NCBI GenBank assembly: GCA_001931535.1
Contig: CP016211.1
Span: 13,128,377 to 13,192,376, forward strand
From: Minicystis rosea
GTDB taxonomy: Bacteria > Myxococcota_A > Polyangia > Polyangiales > Polyangiaceae
Direction: 5' to 3'
Length of the DNA stretch: 64,000 bases
The notes under the pieces: generated by a model
Databases searched by the model: none
What the model saw: only the letters and a program-made list of their open reading frames with translations
Told to the model about the DNA's origin: nothing
Translations under genes and position numbers: made by a program
Shown: piece by piece, positions 30,729-40,123 of the stretch
Layout of the letters: every line of letters begins with the position of its first letter
How positions within the stretch are numbered: the first letter of the stretch is position 1

Positions 30729-31460
30729 TCAGTCGTACTGCGCGATGAGGAAGTAGGCGGGATTGTCTTGCCCGAGCTCGGCGACACGCTTCTGGTGCGC
30801 CTCGTCGGAGAGATCGACCTCCTCGACCTCGGGGCTCTCGTACTGCGTGTAGCCCACGCGCACGCCCCAAACGCCGGTCGCGAAGCGATCTTGGGACATG
30901 TCCTGTCCGGTGAAGTATGTGCCCGGCTTGCCTTCGTCGTCCTCGCTGCCCTCGATGCCGAAGGCCAGCGTCGCGGCGGCGAGCGGGCCGACGCACACGA
31001 GCTGAATCCCGGTCTCGGCGTCGCGCAGCGTCTCGCCTTCGCGCTCGGGCAGGAGCGCGGCGATCTCGCGCCAAGCCGCGTCCGTGAGATCCTTCGCCTT
31101 GGCGAGCTGGCTCAAGGCCCGCTCGCGCTCGATGACATCGGGCTCGTAGCTGCCGCCGCTCCCCGCGGGCAGACCGACGGCGCAGCCGCCGTACACGCCC
31201 TCATCCATTCCCGGACCGGTGTCCGTGAAATCACCGCCCGGCACGACGACGAGCGTCAGCCCGGCCTTCGCGCCGATCCCCGCGACCGCGTCGCGGAACG
31301 CGACGAGCTGTCGTTTGGTGATGCCGCTCAGCTCGAAGGCGCGACCCGCGACGAGGCGACCCGCGGTCTCGTCGTCGAAGCCGCCGTCGTCGCCGTCGCC
31401 GTCATCGCCGCCCTCCTCGTCGCCGCCGTCCTCGTCCTCGAAGTCTTCGTCGTCGCTCAT
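30729..31460 (-). CDS. Acidic protein of unknown function
   Basis: 243 residues. The first ~30 are almost only Asp, Glu and Gly (SDDEDFEDEDGGDEEGGDDG). The rest is a globular-looking domain without Cys clusters, signal peptide or membrane helix, so the protein is probably cytoplasmic. Segments such as LSGITKRQLVAFRDAVAGIG and a Gly-rich AVGLPAGSGGSYEPD do not match a family I know. GGGAGAG lies just upstream of the ATG. It is oriented with the small lipoprotein gene, possibly as an operon. Confidence 0.65.
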   Translation of the reverse strand: MSDDEDFEDEDGGDEEGGDDGDGDDGGFDDETAGRLVAGRAFELSGITKRQLVAFRDAVAGIGAKAGLTLVVVPGGDFTDTGPGMDEGVYGGCAVGLPAGSGGSYEPDVIERERALSQLAKAKDLTDAAWREIAALLPEREGETLRDAETGIQLVCVGPLAAATLAFGIEGSEDDEGKPGTYFTGQDMSQDRFATGVWGVRVGYTQYESPEVEEVDLSDEAHQKRVAELGQDNPAYFLIAQYD

Positions 31461-31814
31461 ATCGTCTCTCCCGGCGCGTCACCCTAGCAGGGTTCGTGGT
31501 GGACGTTCGTCGAGAAGACACGCGGCCCCTCGTGTCTCATCGCTTCTCCCCGCGCGCGTCACCGGCGCGTCGCGGCAACGCGCTGGGCCACGGGCAACCA
31601 CAATCCCTGCCCGAGCCGCGCCCCTTCGGCGCGGCAAAGGCACCATCGATGAGCGAGCAGCGAGCATCGGTGACCCGATGGGCCATTCAGCCCACGAGCC
31701 CGCGTGATTCCATCCCGCCGCACGCCATTCCGACAACGTGCCTGTACACGGCCCGAGGGGCACCATTGCAGGTCAGCCTTCGTTACCTGGGTACCATGCG
31801 ATCTGTGATATGCG
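31461..31814. other. Divergent intergenic region
   Basis: No gene seen. It lies between the starts of the acidic protein (minus strand) and the NOTUM-like lipoprotein (plus strand) and must contain both promoters. Base composition is slightly less GC-rich near 31660-31810 (CGTTACCTGGGTACC, ATGCGATCTGTGATATGCG), but I cannot point to -35/-10 elements with confidence. Confidence 0.35.
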
Positions 31815-32975
31815 ATGGACATGCGCCTCTTGATCCTCCCCATCGTCGCTTCGTTCGCTCTGGCCGCGTGCTCGGGCGGTGATTCAAACGACACCTCGTC
31901 GACAGGTGCCGGCGGCACCGGCACGGGCGGCGCCACCACCTCGAGCTCGACGGGCACGGGCGGCACCGGCACCACCACGTCGACGGGGACGGGCGGCCAA
32001 ACCCCCGGGGATGGGCCGATCGTCGCGCCCGACGAGACGTGGACGTGGATCCCGTTCGACAATGCCTTCTGCGGGGACGGCTCCACCACCGGCATCGGTG
32101 TGAACCTCACGAAGAAGAGCTCGCGCGTGCTCATCTATCTCGAGGGCGGCGGCGCCTGCTGGAACGAGCTGACCTGTACGACGTTCAAGACGGCTTCGAA
32201 CTTCACCACGGGCTTTGGGGAGTCGAGCTTCAAGAGCACCGCGAGCGGCCAGCTCGCCGGCGGCTTCTTCGATCGCGGCGACGCCACCAATCCCTTCAAG
32301 GACTACAGCGTCGTGTACGTGCCTTATTGCACCGGCGACATCCACGCCGGCGACAACACCGTCATGTACGCGGGCAAGCCGGCCAAGCACACGGGCTTCG
32401 CCAACATGACTGCCTTCCTCGAGCGCATCGTGCCCACCTTCCCCTCGGCCGATCGCGTGATCCTGAGCGGCGTGAGCGCGGGCGGCTTCGGCGCGGCGCT
32501 CAACTGGGATCAGACGCAAAAGGCCTTCGGCAACATCCGCGTCGATTTGATCGACGACTCCGGCACGCCCATGCCGCCGGAAATCCCCATCGCCGCCGAG
32601 GACGCCTGGCGCACCCAGTGGAACCTCGCGAAGACCCTGCCGGCCGGCTGCACCGAGTGCGCCCAGCACCTCGACGCGCTCCTCGGCTATTACGGCAAGA
32701 CGTATCCCGATCACCGCGCCGCCCTCATCTCCTATACGAAGGACACGGTGCTCACCACCTTCTTCAGCATCTCCCAAGACACCTTCAACACGGGTCTGGA
32801 GACGGAGATCACGACCTACTTCGACCCGCAGCCGAACTTTCACTCCTTCGTTTACGACGGCGCCGGCCACGTGCTCTGGTACTCCCCCACGCTCGCCACC
32901 AAGGGTGTCACCGTGAAGGAGTTCATCACCAAGATGGTGACCGACGACCAGACCTGGGCGAGCGCCCACCCCTGA
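31815..32975 (+). CDS. Pectinacetylesterase/NOTUM-family lipoprotein hydrolase
   Basis: 386 residues. A lipoprotein signal (RLLILPIVASFALAACSGG) is followed by a Gly/Thr/Ser linker to about residue 65. The catalytic domain has the hallmarks of the pectinacetylesterase/NOTUM family of alpha/beta hydrolases: the oxyanion-side block IYLEGGGACWNELTC, VVYVPYCTGDIHAG, the nucleophile elbow LSGVSAGGFGAAL and a C-terminal His in DGAGHVLWYSP. An Asp in IDDSGTPMPPE lies in the family's expected region. Expected role: removal of acetyl (or other acyl) groups from a carbohydrate or lipidated substrate at the cell surface. The start may instead be six bases downstream. A GH9 cellulase lies 1 kb further on, which supports plant-polysaccharide breakdown. 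Confidence 0.83.
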   Translation: MDMRLLILPIVASFALAACSGGDSNDTSSTGAGGTGTGGATTSSSTGTGGTGTTTSTGTGGQTPGDGPIVAPDETWTWIPFDNAFCGDGSTTGIGVNLTKKSSRVLIYLEGGGACWNELTCTTFKTASNFTTGFGESSFKSTASGQLAGGFFDRGDATNPFKDYSVVYVPYCTGDIHAGDNTVMYAGKPAKHTGFANMTAFLERIVPTFPSADRVILSGVSAGGFGAALNWDQTQKAFGNIRVDLIDDSGTPMPPEIPIAAEDAWRTQWNLAKTLPAGCTECAQHLDALLGYYGKTYPDHRAALISYTKDTVLTTFFSISQDTFNTGLETEITTYFDPQPNFHSFVYDGAGHVLWYSPTLATKGVTVKEFITKMVTDDQTWASAHP

Positions 32976-33121
32976 TCCGCCTCCGCCTTCGAGAGCGCTC
33001 CGGCGCCGAGACACGAGCCGCAAACGGCATCTCGGCGCCGGCGCATGTCCGCTCGAAGACAGGGTGAGGCATCCATGGACATCCGGGCTCGGGTAAGTAC
33101 CATCCCGGCCCGGAGGTCTGC

Positions 33122-33922
33122 ATGAAGCTTATTTCGAACAGCGCAATCGTCACTGGGGGCGGACAAGGAATCGGGCTCGGCATTGCCGCGCGGCTCCTGC
33201 GCGACGGCGCGAACGTGGTGCTCTTCGGCCGGACCGCGAGCAAGCTCGAGGCGGCGGCCGAGGCGCTGAATCGCGCGGCCGCGGGGCCGGCGCGCGCGCT
33301 GCCCTTTGCGGGAGACGCATCTCGCGCCGAGGACGTCACACGTTGTCTCGAGGCGGCGACGGCGGCGTTTGGGCTGCCCGGCATCCTCGTCAACAACGCG
33401 GGGACGGCGACGCTCGCGCCCATCGTGGACATGCCCGAAGAAGACTTCGATCAAATCCTCGCCATCAACCTGAAGGGCCCATTCCTCTTCATGAAGGCCG
33501 TGGCGCGGAAGCTCATCGCCGAAAAGAAGCCGGGCGCCTTCGTCAACATCTCCTCGTTGAACCAAGTCGCGCCGACGGACGGGCTGGCCCACTACTGCGC
33601 TTCGAAAGCCGGTTTGGGGCAGCTCACCAAAGTGGCTGCCGGCGAGCTTGGTCGCCATGGAATCCGGGTCAACGTGGTGGCGCCCGGCCTCATCCACACT
33701 CCGCTCGCCGACGGCGCCGGCCTCACCAAAGGCCTATCCGCCGAGAAATTCGTGGAGCGCACCCCGCTCGGCCGGATTGGCGAGGTCGAGGACGTGGCGC
33801 CCGTGGTCTCCTTCCTCTGCAGCGAGGACGCTCGCTGGGTCACAGGGGAAACCATCCTGGTCGACGGTGGCAATCACATCCGCGGCCTGCACAGCTATTG
33901 GGACACGATGACCGCCGGGTGA
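33122..33922 (+). CDS. Short-chain dehydrogenase/reductase
   Basis: 266 residues, a classical SDR. Motifs: IVTGGGQGIGLGIA (cofactor), LFGRTASKLE after beta-2, ILVNNAGTATLAP, catalytic NISSLNQVAP with YCASK, and an intact C-terminal MVSP-like region (VAPGLIHTPLADG) ending WVTGETILVDGGNHIRG. This resembles the FabG/3-oxoacyl-reductase-like branch, with an Arg after the second strand favouring NADPH. GGAGG six bases before the ATG supports the start. A strong bidirectional hairpin follows. Substrate unknown. Confidence 0.9.
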   Translation: MKLISNSAIVTGGGQGIGLGIAARLLRDGANVVLFGRTASKLEAAAEALNRAAAGPARALPFAGDASRAEDVTRCLEAATAAFGLPGILVNNAGTATLAPIVDMPEEDFDQILAINLKGPFLFMKAVARKLIAEKKPGAFVNISSLNQVAPTDGLAHYCASKAGLGQLTKVAAGELGRHGIRVNVVAPGLIHTPLADGAGLTKGLSAEKFVERTPLGRIGEVEDVAPVVSFLCSEDARWVTGETILVDGGNHIRGLHSYWDTMTAG

Positions 33923-33979
33923 TGCGGCTTCGCGAGGAAACGCGCTGACGCGCACTGCCCAAACGCTCTCACCTCGAAC

Positions 33980-34023
33980 GAATGAAAGGCCGGCCCCGTG
34001 CTCGGGCGCCGGCCTTTTCATTC
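33980..34023. terminator. Bidirectional rho-independent terminator
   Basis: GAATGAAAGGCCGGC pairs with GCCGGCCTTTTCATTC, a long stem with one bulge and 13 bases between arms. It is flanked by an A-run on the left and a T-run on the right, and lies between the converging stops of the SDR and the cellulase genes. The strongest terminator in the window. Confidence 0.9.
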
Positions 34024-34033
34024 GATCACCTCT

Positions 34034-35617
34034 TCAGCGCTCTTGGGCCACCGCGAACGCCGCCGTGCCCGCGAATCCGGCGTTGTAATCGATGGTCACT
34101 TCGGTCGATTGGTAGCTCTGGACGTTGTCGGTGAAGGAGCCGTTGACGCTGCTCGGCCCGCCGACGAGGGCGCCGGAGAGCACGTATTTGTGTGCGGCGT
34201 TGTTGTTGAACGGCGTCCACCCATCGGCGTTGTCCTGCGAGCCGGGCGCGGGATCGTAGCCGAAGGCGTTGCGGTGGTGCGGGTGCTGCGGCGGGTTTTG
34301 CCCCCAACCCACGACGAAGGATCGGCTCCCGCCCGAGCCCGTGCCCTTCACGAACTCGAGCGAGCCCAAGGCGAACGTGCGGTATTTGTCGTTCTTCGTC
34401 ACGTCGTAGAGCAGCGCCGCCGAGAACGACGCGCCCATGCTGTACCGGAGCGCACCCCACGAATCGAAGAACGCCGGCGTCCCCTTGCCGACGTAGCTGT
34501 CCACCGCGCTGGTCCATTTCGCCAGCGAAGCGGGGTTTGCCCCGGCCTTCACCAGCGTGTGGCGCCCGAGATCGGCGGTCGTGCTCCAGCACAACGGCCA
34601 TTGGGTGTCCTGCTTGTCGTAGCTCTTCGCGTCGTTCAGATACGTGTCGCTCTTGGTGGCGGCATAGAGCTCCGCCGCGCCGCAGAGCATGTCGTCCTCG
34701 TACGACGTGTTGGCGTAGAATGCGTCCCCATAGGTGCCCGGGTGGCTCTTCCCGAAGGTGAAGAGGGCTTTGGCCTTCTCCAGATACGTGGCCGCGAGGG
34801 CGGCGTCGTAGGGCGCGTAGAGGCGGGACATCAGCGCCAGCGCCGCGGCGGAGAGGCCGGCGATGTCCGCCTTCCCATCCGTGGCGATGGGCCGATTCTT
34901 CCCACCCTTGTTGGCCCCGAGGGTCGATTGATAAGGCGAGGTGAGCCACACGTCGTGATCGGCGTTGTCCCCGATGCGCGACACCAGCGTATTGGAGTCC
35001 ACGAGGATCTTGGCCAGATAATCCACCGCGTACTTCACCTCGTCGAGCACGTCGGGGATCCCGTTGGGGGCGCCGTAACGGGCGTCGTAGAGATCGTCGT
35101 AGCCTTTGGGATAGGCATCATAGCCTTTGAGCACGGTATAGGCCGCATAGGCCACCGTCAGGGAGAACTTGATGTGATCCCCCGCGTCGTGCCAGCCGCC
35201 CGAGAGGTCTTTCCCGCCGAGCGTCGCGCCGTCGTCGGTATGGCACTTCGGGCCATGGGCATTGTCTTTGATGATCCAGTTGGCGCCGTCGCCGCACCGC
35301 TCCGCGCCGTAGAACTTGAGCGCGAGGCGCGCGACCTCTTCATTGGGCGTATCCTTGCTCGGATCGGGATCGTTCTCGACGCCGGTCATCGGGCCGGCGC
35401 CCGTTCCCGTGCTCGCGTTCGTGCCCGTCGTCGCTCCGCTGCTCGTCGCGCTCGTTCCCGTACCCGAGCCGGTGCCCGCGCCGCCCGCGCCGCCGTCCGC
35501 ACAACGCGCGCCCTCGCACGGCGTCGAGCTCCCGACGTCGCACGCGGCGAAGACGGTGAGGGCGGCAATGCCGGCCAGGGCTCCCGAAGACTTCCGCTTG
35601 ATGCGTAGAGAGGCCAT
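34034..35617 (-). CDS. Glycoside hydrolase family 9 endoglucanase, lipoprotein
   Basis: 527 residues. A signal with lipobox (AALTVFAACDVG) leads to a Gly/Ser/Thr linker up to about residue 75, then a GH9 catalytic domain. Key segments: GGWHDAGDHIKF carrying the catalytic Asp pair, DEVKYAVDYLAKIL, WGQNPPQHPHHRNAFGYDPAPG (conserved His/Arg block) and STEVTIDYNAGFAG containing the catalytic Glu. These indicate an intact inverting beta-1,4-glucanase. It probably sits on the outer membrane facing outward, unlike secreted cellulases with carbohydrate-binding modules; no CBM is visible. The neighbouring NOTUM/PAE lipoprotein suggests a small polysaccharide-degrading locus. Confidence 0.93.
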   Translation of the reverse strand: MASLRIKRKSSGALAGIAALTVFAACDVGSSTPCEGARCADGGAGGAGTGSGTGTSATSSGATTGTNASTGTGAGPMTGVENDPDPSKDTPNEEVARLALKFYGAERCGDGANWIIKDNAHGPKCHTDDGATLGGKDLSGGWHDAGDHIKFSLTVAYAAYTVLKGYDAYPKGYDDLYDARYGAPNGIPDVLDEVKYAVDYLAKILVDSNTLVSRIGDNADHDVWLTSPYQSTLGANKGGKNRPIATDGKADIAGLSAAALALMSRLYAPYDAALAATYLEKAKALFTFGKSHPGTYGDAFYANTSYEDDMLCGAAELYAATKSDTYLNDAKSYDKQDTQWPLCWSTTADLGRHTLVKAGANPASLAKWTSAVDSYVGKGTPAFFDSWGALRYSMGASFSAALLYDVTKNDKYRTFALGSLEFVKGTGSGGSRSFVVGWGQNPPQHPHHRNAFGYDPAPGSQDNADGWTPFNNNAAHKYVLSGALVGGPSSVNGSFTDNVQSYQSTEVTIDYNAGFAGTAAFAVAQER

Positions 35618-35861
35618 GAAGCGAGGTTAGGCGAAAGCACGGAGGGCCGTCCACCGGTTCGTGAACAAACTGTCATACCGCACTGACACGAAATGGAAGC
35701 GGCTGTTCGCAGCGGATTCATGGGCATCACGCGTTCGGGGCTGCGGTACGGGTGGTGGCTGTGGGAGAAGCTCCGCCGGGAGCTACGGCGGCGAGCTCTC
35801 CGCATCGGCACCGGCTCGTCGGATGCGGAGCACGGTGCGTTGAGGTCCTTTGGGCAGATGA

Positions 35862-36449
35862 CTATTGCGCGACCTCGACGACCACGACGCCGGTCGCGCC
35901 GTTGCCCGGTACGGGCTTGCACTCGCCTTTGGACGGGGGAGGGACGCAATCACAGGACGGCACGCCGGTGCACGCCGCCGGGAGCGGCACGCACTTGGTG
36001 ACGCGATCGGACTGATCGCCTTGGCCGTAAGCACAGTAGGTGGTGGCCGCGTCGCAGAAATACGGCCCGCAGGCGAACGAGCCTTGGGGCGTGAGATCAT
36101 GAGCGCATTGCTCCAGGCCCGGGGGCCCGCCGCCGATGTCGATGCCGGCCGCGTGGGCTTGGCACTCGCTGGGATAGACTTTGCCGTCGCACCCGCAGAC
36201 GGGAAGCACGCTGTCGCAGGCGCTGCTGCGCAGGTGGCAAGAGGCGTCCTCTTCTTTCAAGGGATCGCCGCACCAGTTGTAGCCGAAGTCGCAAAACTGG
36301 TCGGCTCCACATGGCTGATCGGGATAGCAGGCCGCACCGACAGGGTGCGCGCCCGCACCGCCATCCCCGTTTGTGGCCTGTCCGCCGCAACCCCAGAGGA
36401 GAGCGGTGGGATATAGCAATGCACCCGAGACGAGATGGCGGAGCGTCAT
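35862..36449 (-). CDS. Lipoprotein with Kazal-type domain
   Basis: 195 residues. A lipoprotein signal (LRHLVSGALLYPTALLWGCGG) starts after a distinct ATG; the frame continues upstream as unrelated sequence. Several Cys pairs follow (PDQPCGADQFCDFGYNWCGD), then a Kazal-type segment (LPVCGCDGKVYPSECQAHAAGID), the fold of many serine protease inhibitors. The C-terminal part has further Cys in pairs (CTGVPSCDCVPPPSKGECKP). The protein is probably surface exposed. Kazal-like segments occur in many myxobacterial lipoproteins; whether this one inhibits a protease is unknown. Divergent from the vWA lipoprotein gene. Confidence 0.75.
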   Translation of the reverse strand: MTLRHLVSGALLYPTALLWGCGGQATNGDGGAGAHPVGAACYPDQPCGADQFCDFGYNWCGDPLKEEDASCHLRSSACDSVLPVCGCDGKVYPSECQAHAAGIDIGGGPPGLEQCAHDLTPQGSFACGPYFCDAATTYCAYGQGDQSDRVTKCVPLPAACTGVPSCDCVPPPSKGECKPVPGNGATGVVVVEVAQ

Positions 36450-36857
36450 GCGCGGCGAAGCTGCACGATTCGTTCCTTCGCCGGTTGCCGGGCGGCGCGC
36501 GCCATGTGTGGTGAATGGGCCACGGTGTGCCGGCCAAGAGCGGCGCAAAGCGGCCGGCACGAGGAGGGAGGATGCCATCGGTGTCGATTCGTCGATGTGT
36601 CGGCGGCGATCGACATCGATGGATCTTTCATGAATCGATGTCTCGACGAGCGCGGCGATCGATGTGACAGCGGGCGTCTGTGCGCCTTCGCGATTGCGGC
36701 TCGATGGTTGGCGGCTTCATGCGAGCATCGTCAACTCGGTTGGTCGATTCGGGCTCGATTCGCCGAGGATTTTCATGAAGGGCGTGAGGTTCGGCCTTTG
36801 CTGTCGGGGCCTTGGCCGCGGCGCTGCTCGAGCTGCCGGCGGCTCGGAGGTCGTGCA
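36450..36857. other. Divergent intergenic region, 408 bases
   Basis: No gene seen. It separates the Kazal lipoprotein (minus strand) from the vWA lipoprotein (plus strand) and should carry both promoters. It contains repeated CGATGT/ACATCG tracts around 36590-36670 (TCGATGTGTCGG, GATCGACATCGATGG, AATCGATGTCTCGACG) that form overlapping short dyads, which may be regulatory. Confidence 0.4.
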
Positions 36858-38540
36858 ATGTCGAAGCGAGAAGCATTCTTCTGTGTCGCGACGAGCATGT
36901 TGGCGTTTTCGCTCGGAGGGTGCACGGGAGATGTCTCGGTCCCGGAGGGGACGCCTTCGTTGGAGTGGAATCCGATGCGGCGGTCGGCGATCGGCGTCGA
37001 CAAGATGGATGTGCTTTTCGTCATCGACAACTCGGGGTCGATGGCGGACAAGGATGCGGTTCTGAAGACGGCGATTCCCGATCTCGTGCGGAGCCTGCTG
37101 AACCCCAAGTGCGTCGATCCGAAGACGAACGAGCCCAGCGCGGCCCAGCCTGCGGGGCCGCTCGATACGTGCCCCGATCCGAGCACCCAGCGCATGTTCC
37201 CGCCCATCACCGACGTCCACATCGGTGTCCTCTCATCGAGCCTCGGCGGGCATGGATCGGACGCGTGTTTGGGAGCCGGAGCCCCGAGCGCCTGTCCCAG
37301 CGGCGTCAATCCCGCGGACGACAAAGGGCACCTCGTCACCAGGACGAGCCCCTGCGGTGACGGTGGACCGAGCTATCAAGGCAAAGGCTTCCTGGCCTGG
37401 GATCCGAGCGGGACGCTCGCACCGCCGGGCGAAGAGAGCCTCGGGAGCGATGGCCATTCGGGGCTCACGGGAGCGATCGCCGATCTCGTGGGCGGGGTGG
37501 GCCAGAATGGTTGTGCCTACGAGAGCCAGCTCGAGAGCTGGTATCGATTCCTCGTCGATCCGGAGCCCTATGCGTCCATCGGCCTCTCCCCGTCGGGCGT
37601 GGCGATGCCGAGCGGGACCGACCTCGTGCTCCTCCAACAGCGCAAGGATTTCCTCCGATCCGATTCGCTGTTGTCGATCGTCGTCATCAGTGACGAGAAC
37701 GATTGTTCCATCCGCGACATCGGCCAGGCCTACTTCGCGGCGCAGCAGCAGGATCCGAAGAGCCCGGGCGCCGCCTTCCACCTGCCGCCGGCGCGCAGCG
37801 AGTGCGCGGTGGATCCAAACGATCCTTGCTGCCTCTCCTGCGGCCAGGATCAGAAGGCTTGTCCGCCGGATCCGAGCTGCACGGCGGCGCTCCCCGCGAG
37901 CGCGGACGACGTGGGGTTGCGCTGTTGGGAGCAGAAGCGCCGTTTCGGCATCGACTTCCTCTATCCCGTCCAGCGTTACGTCAATGGTTTGACCCAACCG
38001 CTGGTGTCGGACCGGGCCGGGAATCTGGTGCCGAATCCCATCTTCAGCGATCTCGATCCGAGCGACGATCTCCACGATGTGCGCGACACGGGGCTCGTGT
38101 TCTTCACCGCCATCGTCGGCGTGCCGTGGCAAGATCTCGCCCGGGATCCGCAAAACCCGAAGCTGGGGTTCAAGCCGTCCGAGGAGCTCGTCTACGCGAA
38201 TGAATCCGGCGTGGCGGCGTGGGACATGATCCTCGGGGATCCGGGGAAGCACGTGGCGCCGCTCGATCCGCACATGATCGAGTCGAGCGCGGCGCGCGTC
38301 GGGAGCGGCCTTGGAGCACCCTCGAAGGCGGCGCTCGGTGACGCGCCGTCTTCGTGGCCCGATCCGGTGAGCGGCCGAGAGCGCACGCCGAGCCTGGGCG
38401 CGCCGCTCGCGGTGGACGACGTGGGTTTGCAATACGCATGCGTCTTCCCGCTCTCCGAGCCGCGCGATTGCTCGAAGGGCGGCGCGCCGTGCGACTGCGC
38501 GGATCCGAACAACGACAGCCCGCTTTGCGAGGCGGACCCC

Positions 38541-38549
38541 AGCAAGATG
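38541..38549. repeat. Target-site duplication, left copy
   Basis: AGCAAGATG directly abuts the left inverted repeat and is repeated exactly at the right end of the element. Confidence 0.95.
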
Positions 38550-38566
38550 CTGCGCATTGGTCTCAT
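38550..38566. repeat. IS left inverted repeat
   Basis: CTGCGCATTGGTCTCAT, perfect complement of the right end over 17 bases. Confidence 0.95.
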
Positions 38567-38694
38567 CTCCGGGCGAACAAGCGGGGCGCCGTCGACGGTG
38601 AAAATGACGGCAAGCGCAGTCCCCCTAAGAGCGGGCGCACTGGTGGCCATGTTGTCGTACTTGACAACGGTCGCGCTGATGGGCGCGCCGCGGG

Positions 38695-40101
38695 ATGGGC
38701 GACAGCAGTGAGGTTCAGCGGTGGGCGGAGGAGCAGGTGGCGTCGGCGAAGCTCGGCGACGCGCGTCGCGTTCGGCGGGCCGCGTCGATGTTGCGACAAG
38801 CCGCCGACCAGCCGGCAGGTCGACTGACGGAGGTCTTCTGCACGCGCGCGGAGCTGCAAGCGGCGTACGACTTCCTTGAGACCGAAATGGCGCCGAGGGC
38901 GCTCACGACGGCGTTCGCAGAGGCGTCGCTCCGCGCGGTGAGCGACGCTTCGTTCGTCTATGTGGTCGTCGATGGGACCAGCCTCTCGCTCACGGACGTC
39001 TCGAAGACGAAGGACTTCGGCTCGCTCGGCATGCGCTCGCTTCCGACGCGAGGGTTGAAGGTCATCGACGCTCTCGCGGTGACTGCCGACGGAGCTCCCG
39101 TGGGGCTGCTCGACCTCGAGTTCTGGGCGCGCGGGCCGAAGAGCAAGAAGGGGCGGTACGCGCGTCGACGCGACCTTGAGACCGAGACGGCGCAGTGGGT
39201 CGACGTCGTGGCGCGTACGGGCAAGCTGGTGCACCAGAAGGCGCCCTCGTGCATGCCGTGGTTCCTGATCGACCGCGAGGGCGACAACGCCGAGATTCTG
39301 CGCGCCGTTGCGAAACAAGGGCGGTTCACTATCCGCGCGAACCAGGACCGCCTCGTGGTGCTCGTGGATGGCCGACGGCGCCTGCTGCGCCGGCACATGC
39401 GCAAGCAACGCATCGTGGGCAGCTACGACGTCGACATCCCCGCCGGGCCGACACGAGCCGCCCGGCGCGCCCGGCTCGACGTACGCTACGCGGATGTCGT
39501 GCTCGATCTACCCGAGCGTGCAACGCACCACCGCACGACGATGAACGTGCGCGTGGTCTGGGCTCACGAGCGTCGCACGCCGCGCGGCGAAGAGCGCCTC
39601 GACTGGATGCTCCTGACCAACGCCGAGGTGAACGGCTTCGAGGACGCCAAGGGCATCATCCATGGGTACTGCTTCCGGTGGCGGGGGGAAGACTTTCACC
39701 GGGCCTGGAAGCGCGGTCATTGCAATGTCGAGGACACGCAGCTGCACACCAAAGATCGCGTCATCCGCTGGGCTACGATGCTCGCCGCGGTGGCAGCTCG
39801 CGCCGAACGCCTCAAGCACCTCGCCCGCACCCAGCCCGACGCTGCGGCGAGCGTCGCGCTGTCCCCGATGGAGATCGAGGCGCTTCGCGCCGCGAAAACC
39901 AAGTACAAGGCGCGCACGGAGACCATCCCGGAGGGCGTGCCGACCATCGCCCAGGCCGTCCTCTGGATCGCCGAGCTCGGCGGCTACACTGGCAAGTCCT
40001 CCGGCGGGCCGCCGGGCTCCACCACGATCGGACGTGGGTTGAAGCGGCTGATGATCTGGACCGAGGCGTTCGAACACTCCGAGAAGCTGCGGCGAAAATG
40101 A
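38695..40101 (+). CDS. IS4-family transposase (Tn5-like)
   Basis: 468 residues, about the length of Tn5 transposase. A DDE triad is in place: Asp93 (YVVVDGTSLSL), Asp193 (WFLIDREGDNAEIL) and Glu332 in the Y-(2)-R-(3)-E signature (YCFRWRGEDFHRAWK). The N-terminal domain (WAEEQVASAKLGDARRVRRA) matches the terminal-repeat-binding region of the family, and the C-terminus is intact. It cuts and pastes the element by binding its 17-bp ends. The start ATG lies ~145 bases inside the left end. The frame is open to a stop 13 bases before the right boundary. Confidence 0.93.
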   Translation: MGDSSEVQRWAEEQVASAKLGDARRVRRAASMLRQAADQPAGRLTEVFCTRAELQAAYDFLETEMAPRALTTAFAEASLRAVSDASFVYVVVDGTSLSLTDVSKTKDFGSLGMRSLPTRGLKVIDALAVTADGAPVGLLDLEFWARGPKSKKGRYARRRDLETETAQWVDVVARTGKLVHQKAPSCMPWFLIDREGDNAEILRAVAKQGRFTIRANQDRLVVLVDGRRRLLRRHMRKQRIVGSYDVDIPAGPTRAARRARLDVRYADVVLDLPERATHHRTTMNVRVVWAHERRTPRGEERLDWMLLTNAEVNGFEDAKGIIHGYCFRWRGEDFHRAWKRGHCNVEDTQLHTKDRVIRWATMLAAVAARAERLKHLARTQPDAAASVALSPMEIEALRAAKTKYKARTETIPEGVPTIAQAVLWIAELGGYTGKSSGGPPGSTTIGRGLKRLMIWTEAFEHSEKLRRK

Positions 40102-40114
40102 GACCAATGCGCAG
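40098..40114. repeat. IS right inverted repeat
   Basis: ATGAGACCAATGCGCAG, perfect complement of the left end over 17 bases; the match ends just inside this, where the two ends diverge. Confidence 0.95.
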
Positions 40115-40123
40115 AGCAAGATG
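40115..40123. repeat. Target-site duplication, right copy
   Basis: AGCAAGATG, identical to the left copy; its ATG can serve as a start for the downstream fragment, but that is probably coincidental. Confidence 0.95.

Larger units (their letters stand above)
36858..38711 (+). pseudogene. vWA-domain lipoprotein, 5' part interrupted by IS element
   Basis: The ATG has GGAGG eight bases upstream. A signal peptide with lipobox (ATSMLAFSLGGCTG) precedes a von Willebrand factor A domain with its MIDAS start (VLFVIDNSGSMADKD) and the later SIVVISDENDCS strand. A Cys-rich region follows (PNDPCCLSCGQDQKACPPDPSC). The native frame runs to SKM at 38549, where an insertion sequence begins; the last ~54 residues up to the stop at 38711 are IS-encoded. 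The native gene resumes beyond the element in the same frame at 40124, giving an original protein of about 785 residues. It was probably a surface lipoprotein with metal-dependent adhesion. It is now disrupted unless the shorter form functions. Confidence 0.85.
38550..40114 (+). mobile_element. IS4-family insertion sequence (IS50/Tn5-like group), complete
   Basis: 1565 bp bounded by perfect 17-bp inverted repeats and a 9-bp direct target duplication, encoding one transposase that fills most of the element. The 9-bp duplication and Tn5-like transposase put it in or near the IS50 group of IS4. Both ends and the transposase frame are intact, so it is probably still active or recently inserted. 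Precise excision would restore the vWA gene. Confidence 0.95.
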
